From contig LLCB01000168.1 of assembly GCA_001414345.1 (NCBI GenBank), forward strand, positions 1-64,000: a stretch of DNA of 64,000 bases, given 5' to 3'. The notes under the pieces were generated by a model, which was not told where the DNA came from, did not search any database, and was given only the letters and a program-made list of their open reading frames with translations. The first letter of the stretch is position 1. The number at the start of each line of letters is the position of its first letter. The position numbers and the translations under genes were made by a program. This DNA comes from Hymenoscyphus infarciens (taxonomy: Eukaryota; Ascomycota; Leotiomycetes; Helotiales; Helotiaceae). This document shows positions 33,500 through 45,700 of this stretch, in pieces.

Positions 33500-34671
33500 G
33501 CTGCCTAAAGCTGGCGCTATATAGACGCACTTATTTATAGGGTTTTATCTAAAAGTAGCTTATATACTTCTTAGAGTACTTATTACTAGACCTGCTATAT
33601 ATATATACCTCTACGCTCCTAGCTTTATATTCTAGTAATAGCTTAGTATCTTCTTCTATTCTCTCTATTCTAATTTAAATTTAATATTTTTAGTTATTCT
33701 TATAAATAACTAATTTAGTTCTTTATAATAGCTCTTATAAAAAAGGGCTTAGTTAGCTCTTCTTTATATAAGACTAATAATAATCGTCTTCTAGTATACT
33801 ATCTTATATAGAACTATTCTCTAATATATCTCTAATCTTAGTTTCCTAGTTCTATCTTCTATTTTCTTTACTCTATAGTTCTATATCTTTTAAGAGATAT
33901 TTCGCTACTTTATCTAAGAGCTATTAAACGTGCTTTAAATATCTACTAATATAAATAGTAGAGAATTAGTTCTCTATTACTACTAGAGAATTAGTTCCTT
34001 ACTCTATAGTTCTATATCTCTTAAAGAGTATCTCGCTACTTTATTAAAGTACTACTAAACGTACTTTAAATATCTACTAATATAAATAGTAGAGAATCTA
34101 TTATCTAGTTATAAAAACCTCTCTACGTCTATACTTCTATTTATACTACCTAAGCCTCTTCTAATTACTCTATTACTATTATTAAGAGTCCTTTACCTCT
34201 TTTAGTAATTCTCTTAACTTAAATATAATATCTACTAACTATATAGAATAACTACTATAAGTATTACCTTTAATCTTAGGTTAGTATATAGCTCTTACCT
34301 TCTTAGAGTTATATATAATTCTATAGTATATCTAGAGTAGAAGTTCTCTAATATTAGTAGATATAAAGAATCGGCTTTAGAGGCTTTCTTAAATAGTTCG
34401 TTTTAGTAGTCTATAGATACTACTATCGAGTAAATAAGCTATATAAGACTTTTTCGCTAATATCTAGTATATTACTATATATAACGTAGCTTCTTCGTAG
34501 AAGGTTAAGAGGCTTAAAACTCTAATAGTCGTAAAAAGAGATATTACTACGTCGCCTTTTAACTTAAACTTAGCTTTATAGACAGTTCTAGAGATAAGAT
34601 AGAACTACTAGAGGTTTATAGAATATACCGCGTATAGGTGTTAAGTCTTCGTATTTTAAATAGTAATACTT

Positions 34672-35049
34672 AGAGCCTATTTAGCTCGTATAAATTAGAT
34701 ATCTAACGAGATACTCTAAATAATAATCTCGTATAAGTTAGTATATATTATTAATTGTTTCTTAATATTTAAGTAATCGTTTAGCTCGTAGTATATATAT
34801 TAGTATATATTTATATATTTTAAGTTTATAACCTAGGTAGTACTATAAAACTAGTAGATAGAAAGAGATATATATAAACTTTTAAAGCTTTATATCTCTA
34901 GAGGTCTAAATCTTTTTTTAAGTAGTATATATCTTCTTTATATATATACTAAACACTAGTATATATATCGAATTAGTATATATATATATATATTACTTTA
35001 TGTTTTTTAGTAGTATATATTCTAGATATATATAAGCTAAATAAGCTCT
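34672..35049. mobile_element. M1-family MITE, copy A (378 bp)
   Basis: The ends are inverted repeats: AGAGCCTATTTAGCTCGTAT at the left, TATAAGCTAAATAAGCTCT at the right (reverse complement AGAGCTTATTTAGCTTATA). The interior shares long blocks with copy C (TAGCTCGTAGTATATAT; TCTCGTATAAGTTAGTATAT). No coding capacity. Differences between copies are mostly C/T and G/A, as expected from RIP. Confidence 0.75.
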
Positions 35050-35555
35050 TAGTATAATCGTTTAGCTCTACTTCTTATCTACTTTACTTCGCTTAGTAGA
35101 TAAGAGAGTATAATATAATAAAACTAGTAATATAACTACTTTTACTATAAAAACATCTCTTACTAAAGTTCTATTATACTACTACTAATAATATACTTAT
35201 ATCTTAAGAAGTTAAGAATTAAATATAGTATATTATCTAGTTCTTTTACTATAATTCTTATTCTAAAATTATTAAATTAGCTAAGGCTTTTCATATATTC
35301 TACTATTAACTTTAAAAACAATTTAAAGAATAACTAGACTCTTATATATATAATAGATTTAATAAAAAGCTTATAATAAATATCTAAAAATAAAGCTTTT
35401 AAAAAGTACTTTCTTCTAATATATAATACTAATAAATCTATAAACCTTAAAACTCTTATTCTCTCTATAAAATAACTTCTTTAATATAATAAAGAGAAGA
35501 TAACTATATTAAGAAAGTAAGAAAAAATAGCTAAGAATAAGAACTTTTATTATAT

Positions 35556-36420
35556 AGAAATAGAGTTATATAATACTCTATTTCTCTTATATATATAGTA
35601 GAGTTTTTACCTTCGAATATAAGGCTTCTTAAAGCGTTTTTAATCTAAAAATACGTTATAGTTATAAGCCTAGTTATAAGCCTTATTTATATATATAATA
35701 TACTCTATAACTTCTACTTATATATTTAATATATTATAACGTATTTAGAACGCTCTCTACTATTAGAGTTAGTATAACCAACTCTCTTAATACTTACTCT
35801 TAATAAGCACTTAAAAGCTCTTAAAGCAGAGCTCTTCTAACTTCGAATATAAGACTCTTCTAATAAGCGTAAATAAGAACTCTCCTAATAAGCGTAGATA
35901 GAACTCTCTTATAGAACTCTCTTAACTTCGAATATAGCGAAAGCTCTACTATAAGTAGATATTATAAACTAGAAGCCTAGTAGCGCGCTAGCTTACTCTA
36001 AGAGATACTCGAAGATATATTCGAATTCAGAAGCCTAGTACTCTATAAAGCTAGTAAATATAATACTAACTACGAGCTACTATATCTATAAACGCTACTT
36101 ACTATCTTTATCAAAAAGCTAGAGCTAATAAAGTGCTAGAGTATAAGAGAGGAAGTAGAATAGAATCTAGGAGTAGGACTTTACTCTTAAGAATACGTAG
36201 GACTCTCTATAGTAGAAATAAGAGGCGATATAGTTAAGAAGTTCTTTTATAATCTAGCCTACTATTATTATAGGCCTAGAAAGTTATCTCTTCTAGACCT
36301 AAGAGGTGTATTACGTAGAAATAGAGTTATATAATACTCTATTTCCTCTATATATATAGTAGAGTTTTCACCTTCGAATATAAGGCTTCTTAGAGCGTTT
36401 TTAACTTAAAAATATATTAT
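35556..36420. repeat. Pair of ~105-bp direct repeats, each starting with a hairpin
   Basis: Copies at 35556-35660 and 36317-36420 share GAAATAGAGTTATATAATA then CTCTATTTC, a near-perfect palindrome, followed by TAGTAGAGTTTT, CCTTCGAATATAAGGCTTCT and AGCGTTTTTAA. The 655 bases between them hold small repeats of AATAAGCGTA-GATAGAACTCTC. They may be the long terminal repeats of a tiny element or two insertions of one palindrome-ended element. I cannot tell which. Confidence 0.55.
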
Positions 36421-36479
36421 AACTTTCTTAAAATAATATAAGTAAAGCTTTTCTTAGTAAAGAGAAGAGATATATATAT

Positions 36480-37100
36480 TAAAAGAATATAAATAACTAC
36501 TTTAAAAACTTTAAATATTATATAAACTACTAAGAGCTAAAGTAAAAATATTTATAACTTTAATAAAACTAAGTTTTAGATAAGCGTTATATATAGAGAT
36601 AAAGTTATTATTTTAAAAAATTATAAAGCTACTTTTTTTTCTAATCTAGAAAATATTAAATTAGTTATAATAGTTATAATAATAAACTAAGATAGAAAGA
36701 AGATTTTATTAATAATTATTTTTAAAAGCGTATATTACTTATAAAAGCACTTTAATAATATTATAACTCTAAATATCTTCTAGATATACTCTGAAATAGT
36801 ATTTATAAATAACTATAGAGAATACGTAGAGTACTACGTATTATAGTATATAAATCTTAAATAAGAGACTAACTAGCTCGAAAACTTCTAACTATATAAC
36901 TTAGCTAGAGGTCCGAGTCTCTAGTTATTTATATAATAGCTATATCTATTATAATAACTATCTTAGTCTTAAATATCTTAAATAATTTAAACTATTTATA
37001 AAATACTTAATATATAAAAAGTATTAACTTCTTTTCTTTAATAGCTATAGTTTATACTTAACTTATAACTTTATTAACTACTATTACTAAGAGTATAATA
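36480..37100 (+). pseudogene. pogo/Fot1-type DDE transposase relic
   Basis: One frame (codon positions from 36541) can be followed for over 100 codons, with in-frame stops only where Gln or Trp is expected: KNIYNFNKTKF, stop, ISVIYRDKVIILKNYKATFF, SNLENIKLVIIVIIIN, stop, DRKKILLIIIFKSVYYL, stop, KHFNNIITLNIF. This matches the Fot1/pogo pattern ENIYNFDETGFxxG...KVIT...SNPxNRExVTxxExI...PPLIIxKG. D-to-N, E-to-K and G-to-S/K replacements plus TAA/TAG stops are the C-to-T changes RIP makes on both strands. Element ends were not found. Confidence 0.65.
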
Positions 37101-37493
37101 TCTAACTTTTCTAACTTCTTTCTTATTTTATATACGTTCTTTAACTTCTTAATATTAGTGTTTTTTAAGCTCTAAAACACTAGTTTAAGAAAGTACTTTT
37201 AAATAAGTTATATAATAGTACTATAAAAGAAGTAATAAAGATAGAATTCTTTTAATTTTTCTAATACTTCAAAGATAGAACGTTTATACTAGATACTATT
37301 TAGTTATTATTTTATAAGATAAGTCTTATTCTATTAAATCTAGAACTAGTTCTATAAATACTTAAGATTTATAAAGCTAAATAGTTAGTAGAAGAAAAAT
37401 AGAAGAAAGAAGAAGAGAAGTTATTAGATAAAACTAAGTTTCTAGCTTTCGCTACTCTACTATTTTATACTCTCTTTTTTTAATAATATATAT

Positions 37494-40400
37494 TAGTATT
37501 ACTAGTAGTATCTAGAATATTCTACTACTACGATATATTATTAAAAATAGAGTTTAATATATACTATTTATACTATATAATTCTAATAATATATAATTAT
37601 ATTACTATTAATATTATACTAATACTATAGTATTACTAAGTCTATTAGATTTAAGTTTTTTACTCTAGATTTTAAACTTTCTTTTTCTTAGCTTTATACT
37701 TTAGAATTATATAATATAATAGATTTATAGATCTACTTAAATAGAGTATTTTGAAAAAAAAAATATATTAATAGCTTCTAAAATAGCTTTAAAATTTCTT
37801 AAATAGCTTATATAAGATATAGAAGATTTATTTTTAGGTTTTAATTAGTGTTTAGGTTTCTCTATCTAATCTATTATTCTATTCTTTCTTAATAATCCTT
37901 CTTCTTTCTATCTCTATTTTAAAGCTATTCTACCTAATCCTATTCTAATATATCACTTCTTCTAGCTACTCTAATTCTATTCTAAAATTTGTTCCGTCTA
38001 TTCTTTTCTATCTAAGATATTAGAGTAGCTTTTCCTAGCTTATAAGAGAGACTAGATAGAGTATATACTAGCCTTAAATATATTATTTATAGTATTATTA
38101 GTAGATTTAGTAGGAGTAGTGTTACCTAAGAAAAGCATATAATATTAGTCTCTAATTAGTACCTAAAAACAGAGGTTTTACTATAGTAAATCAAGTATCT
38201 AGTAAAGTACTTAATTTAGTATCGTTTACTCCTATAAGCTCTTATATTTAAGCCTTAACTAGTTTCTAGATAATATATTAATGATTTTAATTATACTCTC
38301 TAATATCTATACTATATAATAATATAAGATATATATATTATATATTACTCCTCTTATTATTTATTATTCTAATTATTACTAATATAAGCTACTCTTTTTT
38401 CTATAGACGTCCTAGCCTAGCTAGTACTTAAACATCTACTCTCTCTTAGTCTACCTCTTCTTAATCTACCTCTTCTCTTTCTTAATTATTTAAAGTAATT
38501 ATTATTAATAATAGCAAATCTAATCTTATAATAGTAATATCTAGGCAAATACTTATACTCTCTAGATAGGAAGTACTATTAATATATATACTTAAAGTAG
38601 TTATAAATAATATTATATTTAAGCTTATATTAGCTTAAATCTCTAGAGAGTACTAAGAGAAGAGAGGTTGCTTCTACTACGTTAAGTATAATCTATATAG
38701 ACTTAAAAAGTCGAAGAAGAGTATATAGTACTAGAAATATACTTTAGAATTAATCTATATAAGTAAAGGTTAGTTTAAACCTTTAAAAGAGAGTATTTAT
38801 AATCGATATACTAATAACTTTAAGATCTTAACTCTAAGAGCTAATACTAGTATAATAGACGCTTCTAGGAGTGTATTTAGTATTCTAAGATTTAATACCT
38901 TATAACAAATTTAGAGAATAAAGTAATATATCTTTAAATTAAGTATAGTATTATAAAGAGTAGTAGGAAGACTTTATAAGAGTATTTAATAAAAGAGAAA
39001 GCTATTAATAATATTATAAATATAATAACTTATAAAGAGAAGAAGAGAGTAGTAAATCTCGTCTTAGCTATTAAATTTAAATCTTTTAAGAATATACTAA
39101 TTACTTAGATTATAGTATACTAATTATTAATATCTATTGCTATTAGTAGTATATTTATAGAGCTTCTCTAGACTATATACCCTTCTATCTATAAGTTACT
39201 CTCTAGCTTTTCTAGTATAATATAAGAGTAGATTATTAACGTATTTAAGTATTAGAAATAGTATATAAAAGAGGACTTATATTAAGCGATTAGTAAGATA
39301 TACTTCTCTTTTAATCTCTAGACGTTACTTAATTATCTTATACTAATAGAAGTAGTAGTATACTATATTAATAAGAGTAGAAGAAACTAGTTAATAAGTA
39401 GTATTATTCCTAGCTCTATATATATAAGCTTACCTCTTCTATTAAAATTATTTTCTTATTATCTATTATACTAATTCAATTCCTTTTTAGATATTTAAGT
39501 AGCTCTTATAATATACTACTTAAATATCTAAAAAGTTATTACTTTAATAGTATTATTAATTTAATTTTAATTATATAGTATAGCTTAAGTCTAAGATATT
39601 AGAGTATATATAAGCTCTAATCCTAGCTAGATAATAGGTCTTAGTATTCTTAAAATATTATAAACTAGTTTAGAACTAATAGTTTGTTTTCTTAATAACT
39701 ACTATACTTCTTTATAATATTTTTATACTTCTAAATAGCTTTAAACTAAGGCTATTTAATAATATAAAAACATTATAAATAAGTATAGTAGTTATTAAGC
39801 AAATAAACTCTAAGCTTAACTAGAAAGTCTTAGTTTTATAGACTCTTAAGCCTTAAAAGTTAGTACTTTCTAGCTAACTTTAGATATTACTTTTAGACTT
39901 TTATTATAATCTAATAACTTAAAAGCGCTTATATAGGAGAGAATTAAGCGGAGTTAGTTATATAGGTTATTAAGAAGTATAATATAGAGTATAAAGTAGG
40001 CTAGTTTATAACTAATAATAGACTAAATAATAATACCTATCTAGATATCGTTACTAAGAGGTTCTTACCTTATCTTACTTTTAAATAATAAAAAGTATAA
40101 CGTTTATAATATCTTAGACATGTTATAAATCTTAGAGCGAAAGCCTTCTTTTATAAGGCTGAATTTAATATCTTTAAGATAGAAAGCGATAGTACTAGAT
40201 TAAATTCTAATTTAATTAAAAAGCTAAATACCTAGTAAAAGCGTAGTGTTATTAGTAAGCTCTATAATATCGTCTATTATATTATAAGATCACCTTAATA
40301 GTGCTAATAATTCTAAGCTATAGAGAACGATTCTATAGCTTTTAAGAAGTTTTATGATTATTTATAATTAGTAGAAGATAATACTACTTAATAGAATTCT

Positions 40401-41979
40401 CTTTATTCTATAATCTAGTACGTCTTATAAGTATAGAGCTAAATTAACTTATTTTACTTATATAACTCTAGTACTATTTATAAGAGTAATTATAAAATAA
40501 AAGCTATTTAAGTTAAATAATAATAAGACGATTATAACGTTTAATTATCTTACGATATCTTTACTCTTAGTAATTAGAATACTTTTAAAGAAGTTATATA
40601 AATTCTAAAGCCTTTTTATAACTATATAATATATATATAGAGTATTAAATAGTCTACTAATTAAGGCATAGCTTCTAATTATCTTATTACTTTAAATAGA
40701 TTAGTAGAGTATATATATAATATATAAAACGAATTTAAGATATAAGATAACGAAGATTATATTTACTAGTACTCTAATAATTACTAAACAAAGATTAATA
40801 AATACTTCTTTAAGACTAAGAATACTCTAGTATATTACGCTTTAATTACAATTACTTCTAAGATAAAGTTTAAGTAATTTTAGTATAAGTAAAGAGATAT
40901 AAGTTAGTAGAAAGATATGAACTATCTAGATTTATAGGTATTATAAGCTAATAGATATATTAGAGAGGTTTAAGTAGAATATAAGGATCTTATAATACTT
41001 TAAAATAATAATACTAGAGATAAAAGAGCTTAGTTACTAGACGACTTTAAAAGAGATATAGATATAGTTATAATATATAACTTTATAGAAGATAATCCTT
41101 TTAATACGTAGTTCTACTAAAAGCTCTTCTACCTTAATATATATAAAAGTTTACCTTAATACTAGTATTATATACTTAAGTTAAAAGCTATATATCGCCT
41201 TACTTAATTAGGATTAGATATAGCTTTAATTCTTATAATAAGTAGTAATTATAAGAGAGTATTCTCTTAAGCTAAACTACTTATTATAGAGTAAAGGAAT
41301 CGTCTTTAACCTAATATAATAGAAGTAACTTAGTATCTCTAAGCGTAGATTATTATAGACTAAAAGTTATAAAGGAAGTAGAGAGAAAAGGACTTAGAAG
41401 ATAAGTAGTAGAATAAAGAGAATTAGGTTATTACTAATCTACTAGGATAATACTATAATTTAGGTATAATATCTCGTCTTTTAGTAGCTTTAATAATATT
41501 ATTATTTTTAATACTTCTTGAATTAGTTTATAATATTAGTACTTTTTATTACTTTTTACTTATTTTAATATTTTTTACTTATATACTTTCTATCTTATTC
41601 TATTCTCTCTAGCACCTCTTCTTACCTAGCTCTCTCTTTTAGTCTTTCTTATCTCTTCTATCTAAATTTAGTATCTCTTCTACCTAATTTAGCTTAGCCT
41701 ATAAGTAAAATTAGCTTATCCTCTCTTTATCTAATAGAGAGAAGTAGCCTATCCTCTCTAGAGTACTAGGCTAACTAAGGCAGAGAAAGCTAAAACACTG
41801 GTTTTAATATACGAGTTATTAAATAGTATATAATTAATACTATTACGATATTAAATAAGTAGTATAGTATAGTAATAATATTAGATTTAGAAATAAATAT
41901 ATACTATTAAAATATTCTAATAATATATTTATTTAAAGTACTATAGTATTTTACTATAATAATCCTATTAGTAATACTA
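37494..41979. mobile_element. hAT family-2 relic, split by a hAT family-1 insertion
   Basis: The left end (37494-37600: TAGTATTACTAGTAGTATCT, then AAAATAGAGTTTAATATATA) matches the reverse complement of the right end of the 51528-55696 element, differing chiefly at C/T and G/A positions. The right end (ACTATAGTATTTTACTATAA, CCTATTAGTAATACTA) matches the reverse complement of that element's left end. Removing the inserted family-1 element leaves about 515-525 bp, so this was a small non-autonomous copy. Its flanks are too AT-rich to fix an 8-bp duplication. Confidence 0.65.
37846..41800 (+). mobile_element. hAT family-1 transposon, 3,955 bp, RIP-degraded, perfect 8-bp TSD
   Basis: Flanked by GTTTTAAT at 37838-37845 and 41801-41808. 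The terminal repeats are TAGTGTTTAGGTTTCTCTAT at the left and, reversed, CAGTGTTTTAGCTTTCTCTG at the right. The plus strand retains a transposase frame. From 41187 it reads YRLT, stop, LGLDIALILIISSNYKRVFS, stop, AKLLIIE, stop, RNRL, stop, PNIIEVT, which is the hAT C-terminal dimerisation motif (LAxDILSIPAxSxxxERVFSxARxxIxxxRNRLxPxxIE). Near 38640 a Cys-containing N-terminal stretch (EKRGCFYYVKYNLYRLKKSK) is likely the BED-finger region. Stops sit at Gln/Trp codons, as RIP predicts. Not functional. Confidence 0.88.
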
Positions 41980-42469
41980 TTATATAGAAGAAAGAAAGAA
42001 GTAGATTATATATACGTATATATAATAGAAGCTTTTAAATTCTAATAACTAATTACTCTCTCTATTATTTATATATAAGATAAACTTAAATCTATCTCTT
42101 AATTCTTAATACTTAAAAGCGTATTTACTTTATATAGATTATATAATATCTCTATAACTAAGAAAAGATATAAGCTAAAAATAAATAGTAGAAAGATAGT
42201 TTAAAAGTATAAAAAGATATATAGATATTAAGTTTTAAAAGATATAAAAGAAGAGAGAGTAGAAAAGAATTATATAGTAAATATAAGAATTATAAGAACT
42301 TAGAAGCTAAAATAAAAGCTTATTTTTAAGTAGCTTTTAGAAAAGATTTCTAAAATAGAAGTATATAATAATTAGATATTTAGGTTATAGAAATATAATA
42401 GTAGATTTCTCTTTAATTTATTTAGATTTAATATCTAATTTTTACCTAAAAGTAGTTATATTACTATGG

Positions 42470-42765
42470 TCTAAGCGATTATCCCAAAATTTCTAATAGA
42501 TAGCAATTGTTTACACGTAAAGGTTAAACTTTTTATAGACGGTTATTCAGTACTAAAGGCGGCAATGGGGTTTTATTGGCTTCCCGTCAACGTAAGCGAA
42601 GGCAGTGCAGTTCAGGCTGACTACGCGCCGCAGCATTCAAAAGCAAAACTTGGCCCCTCTTATCTCGTCATTCATCGCTCGTCGCTCCAGCTCCTCCATC
42701 GACATTTTCTCGTATAGCAAGTAAATAATCTCTTCTCAATTTATTCTTGGATCTCAACCCTGGTG
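42470..42765. other. Upstream region of the F-box fusion gene
   Basis: Normal composition returns at about 42470. The stretch 42560-42765 holds a CT-rich leader (CTCGTCGCTCCAGCTCCTCC, 42679-42698) directly before the ATG at 42766, consistent with a promoter and 5' leader only about 0.3 kb from the RIP-affected block. Confidence 0.5.
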
Positions 42766-45700
42766 ATGGACCCTCTACATATCACAGAATTCGCCTCTGA
42801 ACGGTACTTCAGCAAATTGAGGCAATTCAATGAGTCAGCTGAGACCTCCTCCTCGGCCGACCCCACGGCTTCAGACATTCCAAGTTCCCTTAGTACAACA
42901 CAACAATTGCCTTTTACACTACCATTACAATTGAGAAGACAAGGAAGTGCGGATGGTGAAATTACGTCTCTCCCTCTTCGACCCTCGGAACAAAAACGGC
43001 GTTCGCTGGGCTATGTTCTAACAGGGCTAAGAACAAGTAGAAGACCTACATTTACAGGAGGTTTTGGTACACTTCGATCAAAAGTTACGGCAACACATGG
43101 GAAAATCTTTAAACGAATTGAAAATCCCGAAACCCTTGGAGACAGTTCTCTGCGTGTTGAGGGGCAAACTCGCACATTCCGGTATATTACTCGTTCGATT
43201 TATAATACCGGGCTCTAACGACTTTAAGTGATCTGTTCCTTGCCCTCCCAAGTGAGCTTGCGCTGCAAATCATAGCACCACTTCCGATCCATGCGATTCT
43301 TGATTTACGACTCGTTTGCAAAGCTTTCCATGCTCTCATAACATACAACGAGTCGACTATCGCAAACTTTCATGCGAGACACAGTCTTCCGATTTATACC
43401 CTACGATTATATCCCGTACCAGAAGGAAACGGGCTCAACCTTCAGTATATTTGCGGCATCTGGCACCGCCTCCATGTCGCAATTAAAATTTCAACCATGG
43501 TCGCTAAGCAAGCAAGAAAAGAAATATTTCTCAAAAATACGGAAGACCAGCGTGTTGAATTCGAACCAATGTACAGAAGAATGTGTCATAGGCTGCTATC
43601 TCGGGTGTTTGTACTCATTCATTTTTTTGAGACGTACAGAGATCTACATGTGAGTTTTAATCAATGGACCTTTTCTGAGATCCACTCCTAAAAGGCAAGA
43701 CTATACCTAACTTTCAATTCATATTAGGTACGACACCTCTCCTCTTGAGGTACTCCCCTGAATCGTCAGGCTTTTATCTTAAATCCTTTCGAATGTGAAA
43801 TTATGAGTGCATACAGCGAGGATATGCTTCTTCAAGTCCACGAAGTCTTCCCTCTAATCATCTCATCCTTTAGCCGTCGCTTGCGGCCCCCGGATTATGT
43901 CGGAGTAACCGAACGTGCCCTCAGAGGCTATTTGAGAGACAGACCATCTGAGGAGGTTTACGCCACTATTTTAATAATAGGTGGTCTACACCAAGCTCAT
44001 AGCTTTTGGGATACTGATGGCTACAATAACAGGCGTGCTGTGGTAGATGATTGGTATGACTCTATAACTGGACGTGGTAAGACACCGGTATCAAAACCAT
44101 TAACGCGCTTTATATCAGTCCTTAAAAGGGACAAGCGGACACCGTCTACTAGTGCACATCCATCAAATTCAGAGCAACATAAAACATATTGTAACGGGTG
44201 GTTCTGCGTCAAACCAACATGTGAAGGTTTTCGAGTACATCATTCAACCGACAATTTGGTGTTTCACTCTAGTCTTTCTACAGGACCACCAATGAGACCG
44301 CTAAACTCAGAACAACTGCAGTCGCTCCTTCCGGACCTTCCACCTCTAAAAGACATTTGGATGCTCACTGCAGAGAAGTTGATATTACGTCGAGAAATTG
44401 TTTCAAGGCCTCAAGATATTAAACGGAATACCCAAGTTCTCCTAAACTTAATCAGGGATGATGGGAATGATGGAAACGAGCACCTTGTCTTGAACCCACC
44501 TTTTGTCGCTAAGGCTCCTACGCCTGCCCTTGTTGACTCGGCGGAAGAGTTTGCAGGTATACCGGGTATGAGCGAAGGAGAGAACAAAATGGAAGCTGTT
44601 GAAGAAACCAAAACTTCAGATGACAGGGAGACCCATGAAGACTATAACCTTGTAGAAAAGCGCGCAAATGAATCTCAAGAAGTTGATGCGGATACGATGG
44701 CTTCTGTACTCACCCGCAGCCGGTTGATGGAACAATGGTTAATTCTTGCAGCTGCAGATGAAAAAGATGAGGAAAGCTTCAGGAGGAAGTCATCCAATTT
44801 GCTGACCTTATTCGCAAATGAATTGGTGGAAGAATCTTGCAGCCCAGTGGAAGTATCTTGTTCTCGAGCGGTTAGCATAAATAACCTCCTTTCCACTCAT
44901 CGAATTATGCTCACAGCCAGCATCTAGTTACAAAGACATGTTCCGGCACTTGTCGAGGTTTTCACCCGGCATTATCGGATTCCTAGTGAGATTTCCGAAA
45001 CAACCAGGAATTTTTCAAAAGGCACAACAACTGCGCTGCAAGATGCTGCACGTGTGGAATCACCTCAGTTCTTTGGGCGAACCCAAACTGGGGTGAAAAG
45101 AAAGCTTCGCGACAAGGGCAACCAAACGAAAAGCGGAGATGTCTCTCCACAAGATTTCAAGTTCCTGACTGCGTCTGTTGCCTTCCAACGCTTGCTTGAG
45201 GCGTTACGGGTATCTGTATTCCCAGATACCAGAGAGTATATACAGAAAGTCCTTCAGTCTACCACGACACGCCATAAAGATAACGATGTAGTGCGGATAC
45301 GTTGCTGCATTGACTGGCAATTAATGCAATACTGTAAGATGGAGCTTTCTGGTAGTTCTGCCAACTTGGTACAGGTTCTAACAGTAACCGGTTCGCCAAT
45401 ATGCGCTCAAGTTTCCACTTGCCAGGACTATGTCGCACAAACCTGGGGTTCCAAGGGCATCAAACTTCTTGAGGTTATTATTGAAGCCCTCGAACAAGAA
45501 TGTTTTAGTAAGTGCACTTCCTTTCTTTGTGTCAGTATTCTTGACTAATCCCGACAGAAACGAATATTTCTTCCCGACATAGAATAACAGTCAGAAATCT
45601 GAAAAACCGTGGCAAGAGTACCGAGGAGCCACATATTATAGCAACTGGACCCATGACAGAAGTCATCGATACTATATCGCTTCTAGCATGGTTAACTGCT

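Larger units (their letters stand above)
33476..42559. mobile_element. 9-kb RIP-degraded transposon stack
   Basis: A run of about 22 T opens the block. From there to about 42470 the sequence is AT-rich and almost lacks CA and TG dinucleotides. Elements recognised inside it: an M1 MITE (34672-35049), direct repeats at 35556/36317, a pogo/Fot1 relic (36480-37100), a hAT family-2 relic (37494-41979) and, inserted in that, a hAT family-1 element (37846-41800). The 9-mer CGGCAATGG occurs just before the block (33467) and again at 42560, which may be a target-site duplication of the oldest insertion. Confidence 0.6.

Noticed and set aside
37141..37195. Palindrome TAGTGTTTT...AAAACACTA resembling two fused hAT ends
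   Set aside because: No matching partner ends or flanking duplication. Could be chance in AT-rich DNA.
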